Source: Rhizobium sp. P38BS-XIX (lineage in GTDB: Bacteria > Pseudomonadota > Alphaproteobacteria > Rhizobiales > Rhizobiaceae). Taken from it: 64,000 bases of DNA. Positions 45,701-54,563 of this stretch are shown in pieces (positions within the stretch are counted from its first letter, which is position 1; each line of letters begins with the position of its first letter). The stretch lies in assembly GCF_012641435.1 (NCBI RefSeq), contig NZ_JABAIJ010000001.1, forward strand, positions 1,817,053 through 1,881,052, read 5' to 3'. The translations under genes and the position numbers were made by a program. The notes beneath the pieces are model-generated. The model saw nothing but the letters and a program-made list of their open reading frames with translations, had not been told where the DNA came from and did not search any database.

Positions 45701-46705
45701 ATGCGTTATCTTATCACCGGCACCGCCGGCTTCATTGGATTCCATCTCGCAAAGCGCTTGCTCGACGAAGGACATTTCGTCGTCGGCTTCGACGGCATGA
45801 CGCCCTATTACGACGTCAAGCTCAAGGAGAAGCGAACAGCCATTCTCGCACGCTCCAACGGCTTCAAGGCCGTCGTCGGCATGCTTGAGGATAAGGCGGC
45901 CCTCGATCATGCGGCAGAACTGGCCGAGCCGGATGTGATCGTTCACCTCGCTGCCCAGGCCGGCGTGCGCTACAGCCTTGAAAATCCACGTTCCTACGTC
46001 GATTCAAATCTCGTCGGTTCGTTCAACATCCTCGAACTGGCGAGAAATCTGCAGCCCAAGCACCTGTTGCTGGCCTCAACCTCGTCCGTCTACGGCGCCA
46101 ACGAAAAGATCCCCTTTGCCGAAAGCGACAAGGCCGACGAGCAGATGACGATCTATGCGGCGACGAAGAAGAGCATGGAGCTGATGGCGCACAGCTACGC
46201 CCATCTCTTCAACATACCCACAACCGCCTTCCGCTTCTTCACGGTCTACGGCCCATGGGGTCGCCCGGATATGGCGTTGTTCAAATTCGTCGATGCCATC
46301 CGCAACGACAGACCGATCGAAATCTACGGCGAAGGCAAGATGAGCCGCGATTTCACTTATATCGACGATCTTGTCGAAGGCATCGTGCGGCTGATCGGTG
46401 TCGTACCCTCGGAGGACAACAGGGTTGTGTCCGAGACGGTCATCGACACGCTGTCGAAGAACGCCCCCTTCCGCGTCGTCAATGTCGGTGGCGGTCAGCC
46501 GGTGGGATTGATGACCTTCGTCGAGACCATCGAGACCATGCTCGGCAAGAAGGCCATCCGACATATGCTGCCGATGCAGCCCGGCGATGTGCACAACACC
46601 TATGCCGTGCCGGATCTTCTTGTGGCCCTGACCGGCTTCAAGCCGCACATCGAGGTCGACGAAGGCGTGCGTCGCTTCGTCGAGTGGTATCAGGAAAACT
46701 ATTGA
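45701..46705 (+). CDS. lpsL: UDP-glucuronate 4-epimerase
   Basis: Extended short-chain dehydrogenase/epimerase converting UDP-glucuronate to UDP-galacturonate for lipopolysaccharide or capsule. The 334-residue product has the NAD loop [35 protein letters not shown], and the catalytic YxxxK in [11 protein letters not shown] with the partner Ser/Thr in [28 protein letters not shown] is typical of UDP-glucuronate epimerases. It directly uses the RkpK product, so the neighbours form a two-step pathway. Confidence 0.95.
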   Translation: MRYLITGTAGFIGFHLAKRLLDEGHFVVGFDGMTPYYDVKLKEKRTAILARSNGFKAVVGMLEDKAALDHAAELAEPDVIVHLAAQAGVRYSLENPRSYVDSNLVGSFNILELARNLQPKHLLLASTSSVYGANEKIPFAESDKADEQMTIYAATKKSMELMAHSYAHLFNIPTTAFRFFTVYGPWGRPDMALFKFVDAIRNDRPIEIYGEGKMSRDFTYIDDLVEGIVRLIGVVPSEDNRVVSETVIDTLSKNAPFRVVNVGGGQPVGLMTFVETIETMLGKKAIRHMLPMQPGDVHNTYAVPDLLVALTGFKPHIEVDEGVRRFVEWYQENY

Positions 46706-46770
46706 AAAACCCGGCTGGAACGGCTCAGTTTTCACAGAAACGCCGAACCGTTCCAGCTCCTTGTTTCCAA

Positions 46771-46815
46771 GCAATTCCGGATGGAAAAACCGCTTCGCAC
46801 TTTTCCGGGAATTGC
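46771..46815. repeat. Rhizobial palindromic intergenic repeat, copy 3
   Basis: GCAATTCCGG at 46771 pairs with CCGGGAATTGC ending at 46815, with inner GAAAAACCGCTTCGCACTTTTC. It fills the gap between the convergent lpsL and flavin reductase genes and ends two bases before the latter's stop, so it may serve as a terminator as well. Confidence 0.8.
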
Positions 46816-46816
46816 T

Positions 46817-47347
46817 TTAGCCGGCCGGGTGATAGGCCCGGTCGAAATAGATTAGCCCCTGCCCGCCATCGCGGCGGCTGATGGCATCGACTTCGCAGAA
46901 GAGAATATCGTGCGTACCGCCATCGGCCTGGCGCACGATGCGGCAATCGAACGAAACCAGCGCATCCTCTAGCACCGGTGAGCCGGTGGACAGTTCCGAC
47001 CACCCAGCCGCAGCAAACCGTTCGGCAACCGGCGTCTTGCCGCCGAAAAGGCGCGAGAGATCCTGATGCGTTTCCGCCAGGACGTTGACACAGAGCACGC
47101 CATTCTCCGTCACGGCAGGATGGACCGAAGCACCGCGATTGAGACAGACAAGCAGGGTCGGAGGGCTGTCAGTGACGCTGCACACGGCCGTTGCGGCAAA
47201 GCCTGCAAGGCCTGCCGGGCCGTTCGTCGTGACGATGTTCACAGCCGCTGCCATGCGCGCCATGGCATTGCGAAACTCGGCTCGCACCGTATCGGGATCG
47301 GCGACGGGCACCGCCTTCTCCATCGCCACGGATGTCTTCATGTTCAT
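46817..47347 (-). CDS. Flavin reductase (RutF/HpaC-like)
   Basis: FMN-binding split-barrel protein of 176 residues that reduces flavin with NADH for a partner monooxygenase. It has [38 protein letters not shown] in segments, [15 protein letters not shown] and [13 protein letters not shown]. The ATG at 47347 is used because GGGGA lies 8 bases upstream; other in-frame starts lie at 47353 and 47341. No partner monooxygenase is adjacent. Confidence 0.88.
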   Translation of the reverse strand: MNMKTSVAMEKAVPVADPDTVRAEFRNAMARMAAAVNIVTTNGPAGLAGFAATAVCSVTDSPPTLLVCLNRGASVHPAVTENGVLCVNVLAETHQDLSRLFGGKTPVAERFAAAGWSELSTGSPVLEDALVSFDCRIVRQADGGTHDILFCEVDAISRRDGGQGLIYFDRAYHPAG

Positions 47348-47590
47348 TCCCATTATCCCCAAAACTCGCGCCGGACGACCAAGCCTATCGAGTCGAGATC
47401 CTTATCTCAAGCAAAGGCGTTTCACCAAAGTCGCCAACCCTGAGCAATTAATTTTCTATAAAATCTATCAACAATAGGAAAACCAGTCGCTCCGTGGAAC
47501 GTTTCGGGTATTTGCACCTATTCGCCAGGCAAAACGCCGATGCACGTTCGTAAGACAATAGCCTTTCTTCCACACCGGGCGCCATGCCTC

Positions 47591-48319
47591 TCAGGTCTTG
47601 GTCGAAATCAAAAGGAACATCGGTCGTTCGCGCTCGATCACCCACTCCGGATGCAGGGCCAGATCTTCATCTGTCGGAGACCACTCTTCGACATGCGCTA
47701 TGGTGAAACCCGATTTCACCAGCAGATTGAGCGTCGTGCCCATGGTGCGATGCTGCTTGACGACGCCTTCGGCAAGCCAGTTCGTCAGCCGTTTTCCCTC
47801 GATCTGATAATCGCTCAGCGGCCAGATCTTGCCGCCGTCGGCATCGTCAAGCCATTCCGGCTGCCGTGGAGCCATATAGATCGGGTGCTCGATCGAAAAA
47901 ATCAGTCTGCCACCGGGTTTCAACGCCCGGCGTATAGTCGCCAAAAGCCCGGCGAAATCCTCGATATAGTGGAACGCCAGAGAACTATAAATCAGATCGA
48001 AGCCCGCGGCCGGTAGCTGAAGCCGCTCCAGATCTGCCGTGTCATAGCGAATGCGGCTGTCCTTGTTCTCCTGACGAGCACGCTCGAGCATCTTGTCCGA
48101 CACGTCGAGCCCAAGCACCCCGGAAGCCCCCTGCTCCGCCGCCCAGCGGCAGAACCATCCAAAGCCACAGCCGAGATCAACGACATCGAGCCCCTGAAGA
48201 TCGGGCAAAAGCGCGCGGATCGCCGGCCACTCTGCTGCTCCGGCCAATCCCTGAACCGACCGCTGTAGGCGGCTATAGCCCTCAAAGAAGCCGGGATCAT
48301 CGTAGATATTCTGAGTCAT
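47591..48319 (-). CDS. Class I SAM-dependent methyltransferase (BioC/UbiE-like)
   Basis: The 242-residue product has a standard methyltransferase fold with VVDLGCGFGWFCRWAAEQGA (motif I), VLGLDVSDKMLERA, FDLIYSSLAFHYIED and IRRALKPGGRLIFSIEHPIYMA. The C-terminal part (YQIEGKRLTNWLAEGVVKQHRT) suggests a small-molecule substrate. No neighbouring pathway points to one. Confidence 0.85.
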   Translation of the reverse strand: MTQNIYDDPGFFEGYSRLQRSVQGLAGAAEWPAIRALLPDLQGLDVVDLGCGFGWFCRWAAEQGASGVLGLDVSDKMLERARQENKDSRIRYDTADLERLQLPAAGFDLIYSSLAFHYIEDFAGLLATIRRALKPGGRLIFSIEHPIYMAPRQPEWLDDADGGKIWPLSDYQIEGKRLTNWLAEGVVKQHRTMGTTLNLLVKSGFTIAHVEEWSPTDEDLALHPEWVIERERPMFLLISTKT

Positions 48320-48493
48320 GACAGTCTCTCATTCTCCCGGCGGACAACGATTAAGCGCACCGGAGCATTGCGCCTGGCCTTGCTGCATAAACGCAAACAG
48401 AGCCAGTAAAGATGCATGGAAAAGAAGGCGAAGACGGCACCCATAGACCTGATATCGACGGGACGGCGTCATCTGTGATGCTGCGAGCAGCCG

Positions 48494-48883
48494 TCACATA
48501 ATCTTTGCGGCGGTCACCTCGACCTCCACAAGAAACTCCGCCCGCGTAAATCCACCGACGATCAGCAGTGTGGAGGCGGGTTTCGGATCCTGGATATATC
48601 GGTCGCGCACGGCCATGTAGGCGGGGAAATCCTCACGTGTTGTAACGAAGCCGGCGATGCGGATGACATCGGCGAAACCCATGCCGGCTTCATCCAGAAT
48701 GGCGCCGATCGCCTGGAAACATAGCTCCGCCTGCGCCGTGACATCGGCCGGGATTCGGTCGTCGAGACCGATGCCAAGCTGACCCGACGTGACCAGCAAA
48801 CTGGCACCCGGCGGCACCAGCAATCCGTGATTGTAATTACCGAAGGGACGGCGAACGGACGGCGGATTGAATATCTTCTTCAT
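48494..48883 (-). CDS. RidA-family protein, Arg-less variant
   Basis: The 129-residue product has the YjgF/RidA fold (LLVTSGQLGIGLDD; QAELCFQAIGAILDEAGMGFADVIRIAGFVT in segments; EVEVTAAKI at the C-terminus). Canonical RidA enamine/imine deaminases carry an Arg in a PxRST-like segment; here the segment reads PKPASTLLIVGGF, with Ala at that place, so imine deaminase activity is doubtful. It is downstream of the EamA transporter gene in the same direction, separated by about 60 bases. Confidence 0.87.
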   Translation of the reverse strand: MKKIFNPPSVRRPFGNYNHGLLVPPGASLLVTSGQLGIGLDDRIPADVTAQAELCFQAIGAILDEAGMGFADVIRIAGFVTTREDFPAYMAVRDRYIQDPKPASTLLIVGGFTRAEFLVEVEVTAAKIM

Positions 48884-48944
48884 CGATATCGACTCCTCGT
48901 GATCGAAGCGATTTCAACATTTTGAGACCAGCGCGACAAGCCGT

Positions 48945-49844
48945 TCATTGCGCTCTTGCGGAAGTAACCACCCGATTTCGCCGAACCTCGAGCAGGATAT
49001 GGCCGAAAAGTGCGGCCAGCACGATAGGGCCGCCGATCAAGGTCGCCGTCGAGGGGCGCTCGGCAAAAACCATCCAGACCCAGAGCGGCGTCAGGGGCAC
49101 TTCGAGCGCGGTCAGCAACGCGGCATCCGACGCCGGCACCAGTCGCGAACCGAATGTGTAGAGGCTGAGGCCCATGGCATTCTGAACGATGCCGAAGGCG
49201 ATGATCAGCCCAAGATCCTGACCGGAAATCGACAGCGGCGACGCAAACCAGAAAGTCACAAACGAGCACAGCCAGGCAGACAAGGCCATGGCCGGCAGCA
49301 TCGGCACATTGCGATGCTGGCGCATGACGACGGCAAGACCGGCGACCGTTATAGTCATGATCGCGGCCAACCCCTTACCGAGCCAGCTGCCGCCGTCGCT
49401 CGAATGGCCCGACAGCATGACGAGCACGCCGATGAAGGCGATGCCGCTCGCAATCAGCGTGCGCATGTTCGGGCGCTCGCCGATAAAGAGGAAGGCGACG
49501 CCTGCCGTGACGAACGGCACGGTCGCATAGATCACCATCGCGTCGGCAACCGACGTATAATAGATCGAACCGATACCGCTGATCATCGAAGCCGTGGAAA
49601 AAACCGTCGCCGCCAGCGAAGGACCGCCCATGGAGCGCAGAATCCGAAAAGCCTTGCGACGCTCGATGTAGAAAAATAGCGCGAATACACCGAGGCCGGA
49701 GACGATGCCGCGGCAGAAAAGAATGGTCATGAGGTCGGCATGGATCGCCCGCACGAAGAGGCCGGAGGTCGACCACGCCAGCGCCGAAAGCGCGACATAA
49801 GTGACGCCCAGCCTGTATTGTTGCTGTTCCGCCAGCGTAACCAT
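48945..49844 (-). CDS. EamA/DMT-superfamily transporter
   Basis: Inner-membrane transporter of 299 residues with about ten hydrophobic segments arranged as two EamA repeats (first VALSALAWSTSGLFVRAI, second GIVQNAMGLSLYTFGSRLVP). Between them are FLFIGERPNMRTLIASGIAFIGVLVML and, in the second half, VFAERPSTATLIGGPIVL, the family's duplicated E-R motif. Members export metabolites or amino acids; the substrate is unknown. Confidence 0.88.
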   Translation of the reverse strand: MVTLAEQQQYRLGVTYVALSALAWSTSGLFVRAIHADLMTILFCRGIVSGLGVFALFFYIERRKAFRILRSMGGPSLAATVFSTASMISGIGSIYYTSVADAMVIYATVPFVTAGVAFLFIGERPNMRTLIASGIAFIGVLVMLSGHSSDGGSWLGKGLAAIMTITVAGLAVVMRQHRNVPMLPAMALSAWLCSFVTFWFASPLSISGQDLGLIIAFGIVQNAMGLSLYTFGSRLVPASDAALLTALEVPLTPLWVWMVFAERPSTATLIGGPIVLAALFGHILLEVRRNRVVTSARAQ

Positions 49845-50086
49845 CTCACCCCTCGCCCAGTTGTGGCTGATGCATAGCGAGCGGCCTTCATTGTCACAAG
49901 CAAAGCCTGCGCCGCAGCATGTCGCGGATGCCGGAAGATGACGAGGGTTGCAGGAAGGTCACGCTGGATCCCGTCAGTTAAGCCGCAGATCGCCACGTTG
50001 TGACAGGTAAGGCCGGAACCATATTCATCTTGCAGATATTCTCCATCGAATTACGGTTCGCACGGTTTCGCTTGAAGGAGAATCAA

Positions 50087-50512
50087 TTGGGTCTGCTGTC
50101 GGCCATCTTGTTCGCATGCGGCTGCGTCAGCCTCGTCGACGGCCCTTTATGGCCGCCGGCTACGACCTATGTCGACACAACGGTTCAATGCAGCGCAAGC
50201 AGCGATCCCGCCCGTTGCCAGCATACGCGCGATACCTGGAAAGCCGAATATGAGGAAGCCATTGCCGGTGGCTACCGAGCGCAAAAGCATGTTGCGCTCT
50301 GCATGAGCACCGGTTGTGATTCAGCAATCCAGGCCGATAAAATGCTTGGCTGCGCCTGGCGCATGGTCATCGCCGACACGAGGCATGCCGGAGCCGAAAA
50401 CTCCGATGCAACCAATCTCAACCGCTTCTGCGGCGCCGATTATCTCGATCAGAACGGAAAACTTGCGGCTGCGTCGCAAGCCAAGGCGATGGCGCGCCTG
50501 ATCGGCAAATAA
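50087..50512 (+). CDS. Small Cys-rich exported hypothetical protein
   Basis: Not recognised. From a TTG at 50087, preceded by AAGGAG six bases upstream, the product is 141 residues: a hydrophobic start (LLSAILFACGCVSLV), then a soluble domain with regularly spaced cysteines (VQCSASSDPARCQHT, LCMSTGCDSAI, MLGCAWRM, NRFCGADY), which suggests disulphide bonds outside the cytoplasm. The open frame starts at 50000 with a less likely ATG. The short hydrophobic start lacks the usual basic residues, so export is uncertain. Confidence 0.62.
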   Translation: MGLLSAILFACGCVSLVDGPLWPPATTYVDTTVQCSASSDPARCQHTRDTWKAEYEEAIAGGYRAQKHVALCMSTGCDSAIQADKMLGCAWRMVIADTRHAGAENSDATNLNRFCGADYLDQNGKLAAASQAKAMARLIGK

Positions 50513-50548
50513 CCGGCCGCAAAAGCCCAAGGGCTGCATGCGGCCGGT
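50512..50548. terminator. Bidirectional hairpin between convergent genes
   Basis: ACCGGCCGCA pairs perfectly with TGCGGCCGGT over ten bases; an inner AGCCC/GGGCT pair extends the stem. It lies between the convergent Cys-rich protein gene and the hydrolase gene, but has no clear T-tract. Confidence 0.6.
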
Positions 50549-50560
50549 CACCATTCGTAC

Positions 50561-51172
50561 TTATGCGTATTGCGCAAGAAATGTGCGGATCGCCTCGATC
50601 TCGTTGGGACGAATATCGTGGCCACCTGCATGCCAGTCGAGCTTCACATCGACATTCTGCCGCGCGTAGTAATCGGCCAGCGCCCTGGTCAACGAGACAG
50701 GTGCAATCGGATCGCGTTCGCCTGCCGTGATCAGCACACGCTTTCCTTCCAACCGTGAATTATCCTTCGGCTGGAACGGGATCAGCGGATGCATCAGCAC
50801 GGCCGCATCGAACAGATCGCCATGCTCGATCAGAACATTGGCAAGGATGTTCGCGCCGTTCGAGAAGCCGAGCCCGATAATCTGCGATGCACTATGTTGC
50901 GCCGCCAGCTCCGAGACATAGGCGGCCATCTTATCCGTCGCGCGGGCAAGATCGGCTATGTCATAGACACCCTCACCCGTCCGGCGAAAGAAGCGCGCCG
51001 CGCCATATTCCGAAACATCGCCGCGTGGCGAGACGATGGTGGCATCCGGCAGCAGGCGGGTCGCGAAGTCGAAGAACTGGTTCTCGTCCCCGCCTGTTCC
51101 GTGAAACGTGAAGAACACGGGCTTTCCGGGTGCACCGGCCTTCAGCCGGTGCACATAGGTCGTATCGGTCAT
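50561..51172 (-). CDS. mhqD: Alpha/beta hydrolase, carboxylesterase/MhqD type
   Basis: Serine hydrolase of the phospholipase/carboxylesterase family, 203 residues. The oxyanion segment is FTFHGTGGDENQF, the nucleophile Ser lies in IGLGFSNGANILANV, the Asp in AGERDPIAPVS and the His in HAGGHDIRPNE. It is downstream of the ring-cleaving dioxygenase gene, 15 bases apart, the pairing seen in the Bacillus quinone-resistance operon mhqNOD, hence the symbol. GAGGAGA precedes the ATG. Function in quinone detoxification is by context. Confidence 0.85.
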   Translation of the reverse strand: MTDTTYVHRLKAGAPGKPVFFTFHGTGGDENQFFDFATRLLPDATIVSPRGDVSEYGAARFFRRTGEGVYDIADLARATDKMAAYVSELAAQHSASQIIGLGFSNGANILANVLIEHGDLFDAAVLMHPLIPFQPKDNSRLEGKRVLITAGERDPIAPVSLTRALADYYARQNVDVKLDWHAGGHDIRPNEIEAIRTFLAQYA

Positions 51173-51187
51173 GATATCTCTCCTCGA

Positions 51188-52120
51188 TTAGCCTTCCAGC
51201 GGTTCGAGATGCTGCTCGATCAGCCCGCGCAGATGCGCATGCTGTTCAGGCAGCTTCAGCGCTTCACCGAGATGAGCCGTATCCTCGTCACGGTCGAAGC
51301 CGGGTTCATTGGTGGCGATTTCGAACAACACGCCGCCCGGCGTGCGGAAGTAGATCGCCCAAAAGTAATCGCGGTCGATGACCGGTGTGACCTGATAGCC
51401 CGTGTCCATCAACGCCTTGCGCACTTCGAGCTGCTTTGCGCGGTCCTCGACGGCAAAGGCGACATGGTGGACGGAGCCGGCACCCGGAAGCGCGCGGTTG
51501 ATGTTCGGCATGGTTTCGAGGTCGACATAATCGGCACCGTTGCCGCCGGGAATGGCAAGCCGCTTGACGCCTTCATGCGTATCGACAACCTCATATCCCA
51601 TGTACTTCAGGAGTTCGGCCGTAGCGCCTTCGTCCCTCAGCCGCATGGCAACGGAGTGGAAGCCTCTGATGGCATGCTCGGCGTCGACGCCGTTATGGGT
51701 CCAGGGCGCACGAGCATCGTCCTTGACCTCGACAAGCGCGAAGCCGTCGCCATCCGGACCAGCGAAATGCAGGCGCTTCTGGCCGAAGGATTCGTCGGCC
51801 TTCAGGCCTTCGATACCGCGCTGGCCGAGCCGCTCGGTCCAATAGCCGATGGAACCTTCCGGAACGGAGTAGACCGTGTTGCCGACTTCGCCGGTGCCGG
51901 GACGACCGCGTGCCATCTTCGGGAACGGGAAATAGGTCATGATCGTGCCGGGAGTGCCGATCTCATCACCATAATAGAGGTGATAGACATCGGGGGCATC
52001 GAAATTCACCGTCTTCTTGACGCGGCGCAGGCCGAGCGTATCCGTGAAGAACTTGTTGTTGGTGCGGGCATCTTCCGCCATCGAGGTAACGTGGTGAAGC
52101 CCTTTGATCTGGTTAAGCAT
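51188..52120 (-). CDS. mhqO: Ring-cleaving dioxygenase, vicinal-oxygen-chelate type (MhqO-like)
   Basis: The 310-residue product has two VOC/glyoxalase modules. The N-terminal one begins IKGLHHVTSMAEDARTNNKFF and LYYGDEIGTPGTIMTYFPFP. The C-terminal one carries RGFHSVAMRLRDEGATAEL, SVHHVAFAVEDRAKQLEV and GVLFEIATNEPGFD. Metal ligands are His in GLHHVT, His in VHHVAF and Glu in FEIATNEP. The start at 52120 fits the family and has GAGAG upstream. A 26-base palindrome 113 bases upstream is the likely operator of this gene and mhqD. Substrate is presumably a hydroquinone or catechol. Confidence 0.88.
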   Translation of the reverse strand: MLNQIKGLHHVTSMAEDARTNNKFFTDTLGLRRVKKTVNFDAPDVYHLYYGDEIGTPGTIMTYFPFPKMARGRPGTGEVGNTVYSVPEGSIGYWTERLGQRGIEGLKADESFGQKRLHFAGPDGDGFALVEVKDDARAPWTHNGVDAEHAIRGFHSVAMRLRDEGATAELLKYMGYEVVDTHEGVKRLAIPGGNGADYVDLETMPNINRALPGAGSVHHVAFAVEDRAKQLEVRKALMDTGYQVTPVIDRDYFWAIYFRTPGGVLFEIATNEPGFDRDEDTAHLGEALKLPEQHAHLRGLIEQHLEPLEG

Positions 52121-52232
52121 CTCTCTAACCCCTTTGCTCGCCTGCACCGGCAGGCGTTTCTGATGGGCAGAAGATGGTCTCAGAGGCGGCGTTCCGATAG
52201 CCCCGAATAGCCAAACGGATTGTCTTCAAATA

Positions 52233-52258
52233 GTGAACGATAATTTCTTATCGTTCAC
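52233..52258. promoter_or_regulatory. Perfect inverted repeat, likely operator of mhqO-mhqD
   Basis: GTGAACGATAA, four bases (TTTC), TTATCGTTCAC: eleven base pairs with no mismatch. It lies 113 bases before the mhqO start and 87 before the antitoxin ribosome-binding region. Its length and symmetry fit a dimeric repressor of the MarR or TetR type that responds to quinones; no such regulator is encoded next door. Confidence 0.72.
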
Positions 52259-52315
52259 CGATAGAGGCCGTCGCTCGCATCTCTTGATTTCAAATCTCAG
52301 TGGCCTTAAATTACT

Positions 52316-52328
52316 CTAGACAGTCTAG
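52316..52328. promoter_or_regulatory. Palindrome, likely autoregulatory operator of the toxin-antitoxin pair
   Basis: CTAGAC, one base, GTCTAG, a perfect palindrome 17 bases before the antitoxin ATG. Phd/YefM antitoxins repress their own promoter by binding such sites. Confidence 0.65.
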
Positions 52329-52344
52329 CCAGGGAGAGATTTTG

Positions 52345-52599
52345 ATGAATTGGCCATTGCAGGATGCAAAGAACCAGTTTTCAAAGGTAGTGCAGAAAGC
52401 ACGTAGTGAGGGACCGCAGATCGTCACCCTACGCGGCGAACGCGCGGCCGTCGTCCTTTCTGCCGAAGACTACGATGCTCTGCTGGCAGGCAGACCAAGT
52501 CTTGCCGATGATCTACTAGCCGGACCGGCTTGGGACGACGAAATGGCTGATACCGTATCGAAGCGAGACAAGACGCCAAGTCGGGATGTCATTTTCTGA
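52345..52599 (+). CDS. Phd/YefM-type antitoxin
   Basis: The 84-residue product has the Phd/YefM DNA-binding fold: MNWPLQDAKNQFSKVVQKA, then GPQIVTLRGERAAVVLSAEDYDALL. The C-terminal part (DDEMADTVSKRDKTPSRDVIF) is the probable toxin-binding tail. The ATG at 52345 has GGGAGAG upstream. Its stop overlaps the toxin start by one base (TGATG), so the two are translated in a coupled way. It probably binds the palindrome just upstream. Confidence 0.92.
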   Translation: MNWPLQDAKNQFSKVVQKARSEGPQIVTLRGERAAVVLSAEDYDALLAGRPSLADDLLAGPAWDDEMADTVSKRDKTPSRDVIF

Positions 52600-53009
52600 T
52601 GTATCTGGTCGACACAAACGTTATCTCGGAAATTCGGCGCGGCAATTCCCAAGCGATTTCATGGCTGCGCTCGATCGAGCCTTCGACTGTCTATCTAAGC
52701 GTCATCACGCTTGGAGAGATCATGCGCGGGATTGCGCTGAAGCGGAAATCCGACCCACGCGCCGCGGCGCATCTGGAAGAATGGCTGCGCAAGATCCGAC
52801 ACGATCATGGTAATCGCATCCTTCCCATTACCGATCAGATTGCCGTCGAATGGGGACGTATCGCTGCGCAGCGCCCGCGCGGCGATGCCGATGGGCTCAT
52901 CGCGGCAACAGCGATCGTTCACGACTTCATCGTCGTTACCCGCAACGTCGGCGATTTCGACGACACCGGCGCTTCAGTCATCAACCCCTGGAACCAGGCG
53001 CCCTACTGA
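52599..53009 (+). CDS. PIN-domain toxin (FitB/VapC-like)
   Basis: Magnesium-dependent ribonuclease toxin of the PIN family, 136 residues. Acidic active-site residues are visible: Asp5 in [13 protein letters not shown], Glu in LGEIMRGI, Asp residues in [17 protein letters not shown] and the [11 protein letters not shown] segment. It is the second gene of the toxin-antitoxin pair. Its last seven bases overlap the 3' end of the convergent ung gene. The FitB-like form ([14 protein letters not shown], here [13 protein letters not shown]) suits a Phd-type partner. Confidence 0.92.
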   Translation: MYLVDTNVISEIRRGNSQAISWLRSIEPSTVYLSVITLGEIMRGIALKRKSDPRAAAHLEEWLRKIRHDHGNRILPITDQIAVEWGRIAAQRPRGDADGLIAATAIVHDFIVVTRNVGDFDDTGASVINPWNQAPY

Positions 53010-53704
53010 GCCTCAGGATTGCTCGGCAACGCCCAGTCGATAGGCTCCCGACCGTGCTCTGCTAAATAGGCATTGGCCTTGGAAAAATGCCGGCAGCCAA
53101 GGAAGCCGTTATGAGCCGAGAGTGGCGACGGGTGCACGGATTTCAACACAAGATGGCGTTCCGTATCGACGAAGGCGGCCTTCTTCTGCGCATAAGACCC
53201 CCAGAGCATGAAGACGACGCCATCGCATTCGTCGTTGACCCTGCGGATGACGGCGTCGGTGAAACGCTCCCAGCCCTTACCCTGATGCGAAGCGGCTTGC
53301 GACTCTTCGACGGTCAGCACGCTGTTGAGCAGCAACACGCCCTGCTTCGCCCAGCTTTCCAGAAAGCCGTGACGCGCCGGCGGAATACCGAGATCCGCTT
53401 CCAGTTCCTTGTAGATATTGACCAGGGACGGCGGGATGCGCACGCCGGGGCGAACGCTGAAACATAGCCCATGCGCCTGCCCGAAGCCGTGATAGGGATC
53501 CTGCCCGAGAATGACGACCTGCACCTCATCGAGAGGGGTCAGGTCCAGCGCGCGGAAATATTCGCTGCCACGAGGGAAGATCACCTTGCCGCGGTGCTTT
53601 TCCTCCACGAGGAAGGATTTGAGCTGCTGCATGTACGGTTCTTCGAACTCTTCCGACAGCGCCTCTTTCCAGCTTTCTTCCAGCTTGATGCCCGCTTCCG
53701 CCAT
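53003..53704 (-). CDS. ung: Uracil-DNA glycosylase, family 1
   Basis: Removes uracil from DNA to begin base-excision repair. The 233-residue product has the water-activating loop [17 protein letters not shown] with catalytic Asp69, [36 protein letters not shown], and the leucine loop [14 protein letters not shown]. Length and motifs are those of family 1 UDG. It overlaps the PIN toxin gene tail by seven bases and appears monocistronic. Confidence 0.97.
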   Translation of the reverse strand: MAEAGIKLEESWKEALSEEFEEPYMQQLKSFLVEEKHRGKVIFPRGSEYFRALDLTPLDEVQVVILGQDPYHGFGQAHGLCFSVRPGVRIPPSLVNIYKELEADLGIPPARHGFLESWAKQGVLLLNSVLTVEESQAASHQGKGWERFTDAVIRRVNDECDGVVFMLWGSYAQKKAAFVDTERHLVLKSVHPSPLSAHNGFLGCRHFSKANAYLAEHGREPIDWALPSNPEAQ

Positions 53705-53934
53705 CGTCTTTCGCCTCCGTTGTTGTCAGCATGTCGATTGAGGGAGAAATCCGCGGCAAGTCAAGGAAGTGGCTGGCATCGCGACGGCAAGATCACAGTT
53801 TTCGGGAAACGCGAGAGCAAGCTTCCAAGCTTGTCTCGTAAATAGTGCGACGGCAGAAGAAAAGCACGCAAACGTTGACAAAGCGGTTCGCTTCGGCCAA
53901 TGACAGCCATCCCAATTTTTCCGACCGGTGTCTC

Positions 53935-54474
53935 ATGCTTCCCTTGCATTCCCTTGGCGAGCGCATCGTTGTGCTCGGCCCTTCCAATGCTGGCAAGTCA
54001 ACCCTAGCGGTTGCGCTGTCCCAAAAACTTGGCTTTCCAGCGATCCATCTCGATCAGCTTCATCATCTGCCCCATACGGATTGGAAGCAGCGCCCCGAAC
54101 CCGAATTTGCCGCTCTTCATGATGCGGCAATTCTCGGTGAACAATGGATCATGGAAGGCAATTACACACGCCTGATGCCGCAGCGCTTCGCCCGAGCCAC
54201 CGGCGCCATCCTCATCAACTCACATCATTGGCTGCGCTTCGCCCGCTATCTCAAGCGCACGCTCATCAACAGTGCGAACCGCGCGGGACATCTCGAAGGC
54301 GCCAAGGACAGCATCAAATGGGAGATGATTCACTGGATCCTGGTGAAGACCCGCAACAGCGGCGTCAAATACTCCAAAATCCTCCGGGAATCCGGCTTGC
54401 CGACGGTAGAATGCCATACGGCGGAGGCTCTCAATGGCCTTTATCAGGCCTGGGATTTGCCGAACCGGCGATAG
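53935..54474 (+). CDS. P-loop ATPase/kinase, topology-modulation (FlaR) type
   Basis: The 179-residue product is a small nucleotide kinase-like P-loop protein. Walker A is VVLGPSNAGKSTLAVALSQKLG, followed by the FlaR-type segment FPAIHLDQLHHLPHTDW and WIMEGNYTRLMPQRFARATGAI. The ATG at 53935 is used because family similarity starts there; the frame runs 30 codons further upstream. Members are annotated as DNA topology modulation or adenylate kinase-like proteins of unclear function. Confidence 0.82.
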   Translation: MLPLHSLGERIVVLGPSNAGKSTLAVALSQKLGFPAIHLDQLHHLPHTDWKQRPEPEFAALHDAAILGEQWIMEGNYTRLMPQRFARATGAILINSHHWLRFARYLKRTLINSANRAGHLEGAKDSIKWEMIHWILVKTRNSGVKYSKILRESGLPTVECHTAEALNGLYQAWDLPNRR

Positions 54475-54563
54475 AGCCTTTTCGCGATTCGAAGAAAAGC
54501 AGAAGCGATGCAGCGTTTCTCGGCCTCCGATCTGTAGCAGGAGTAGACGAGAAACGCCTGTCA

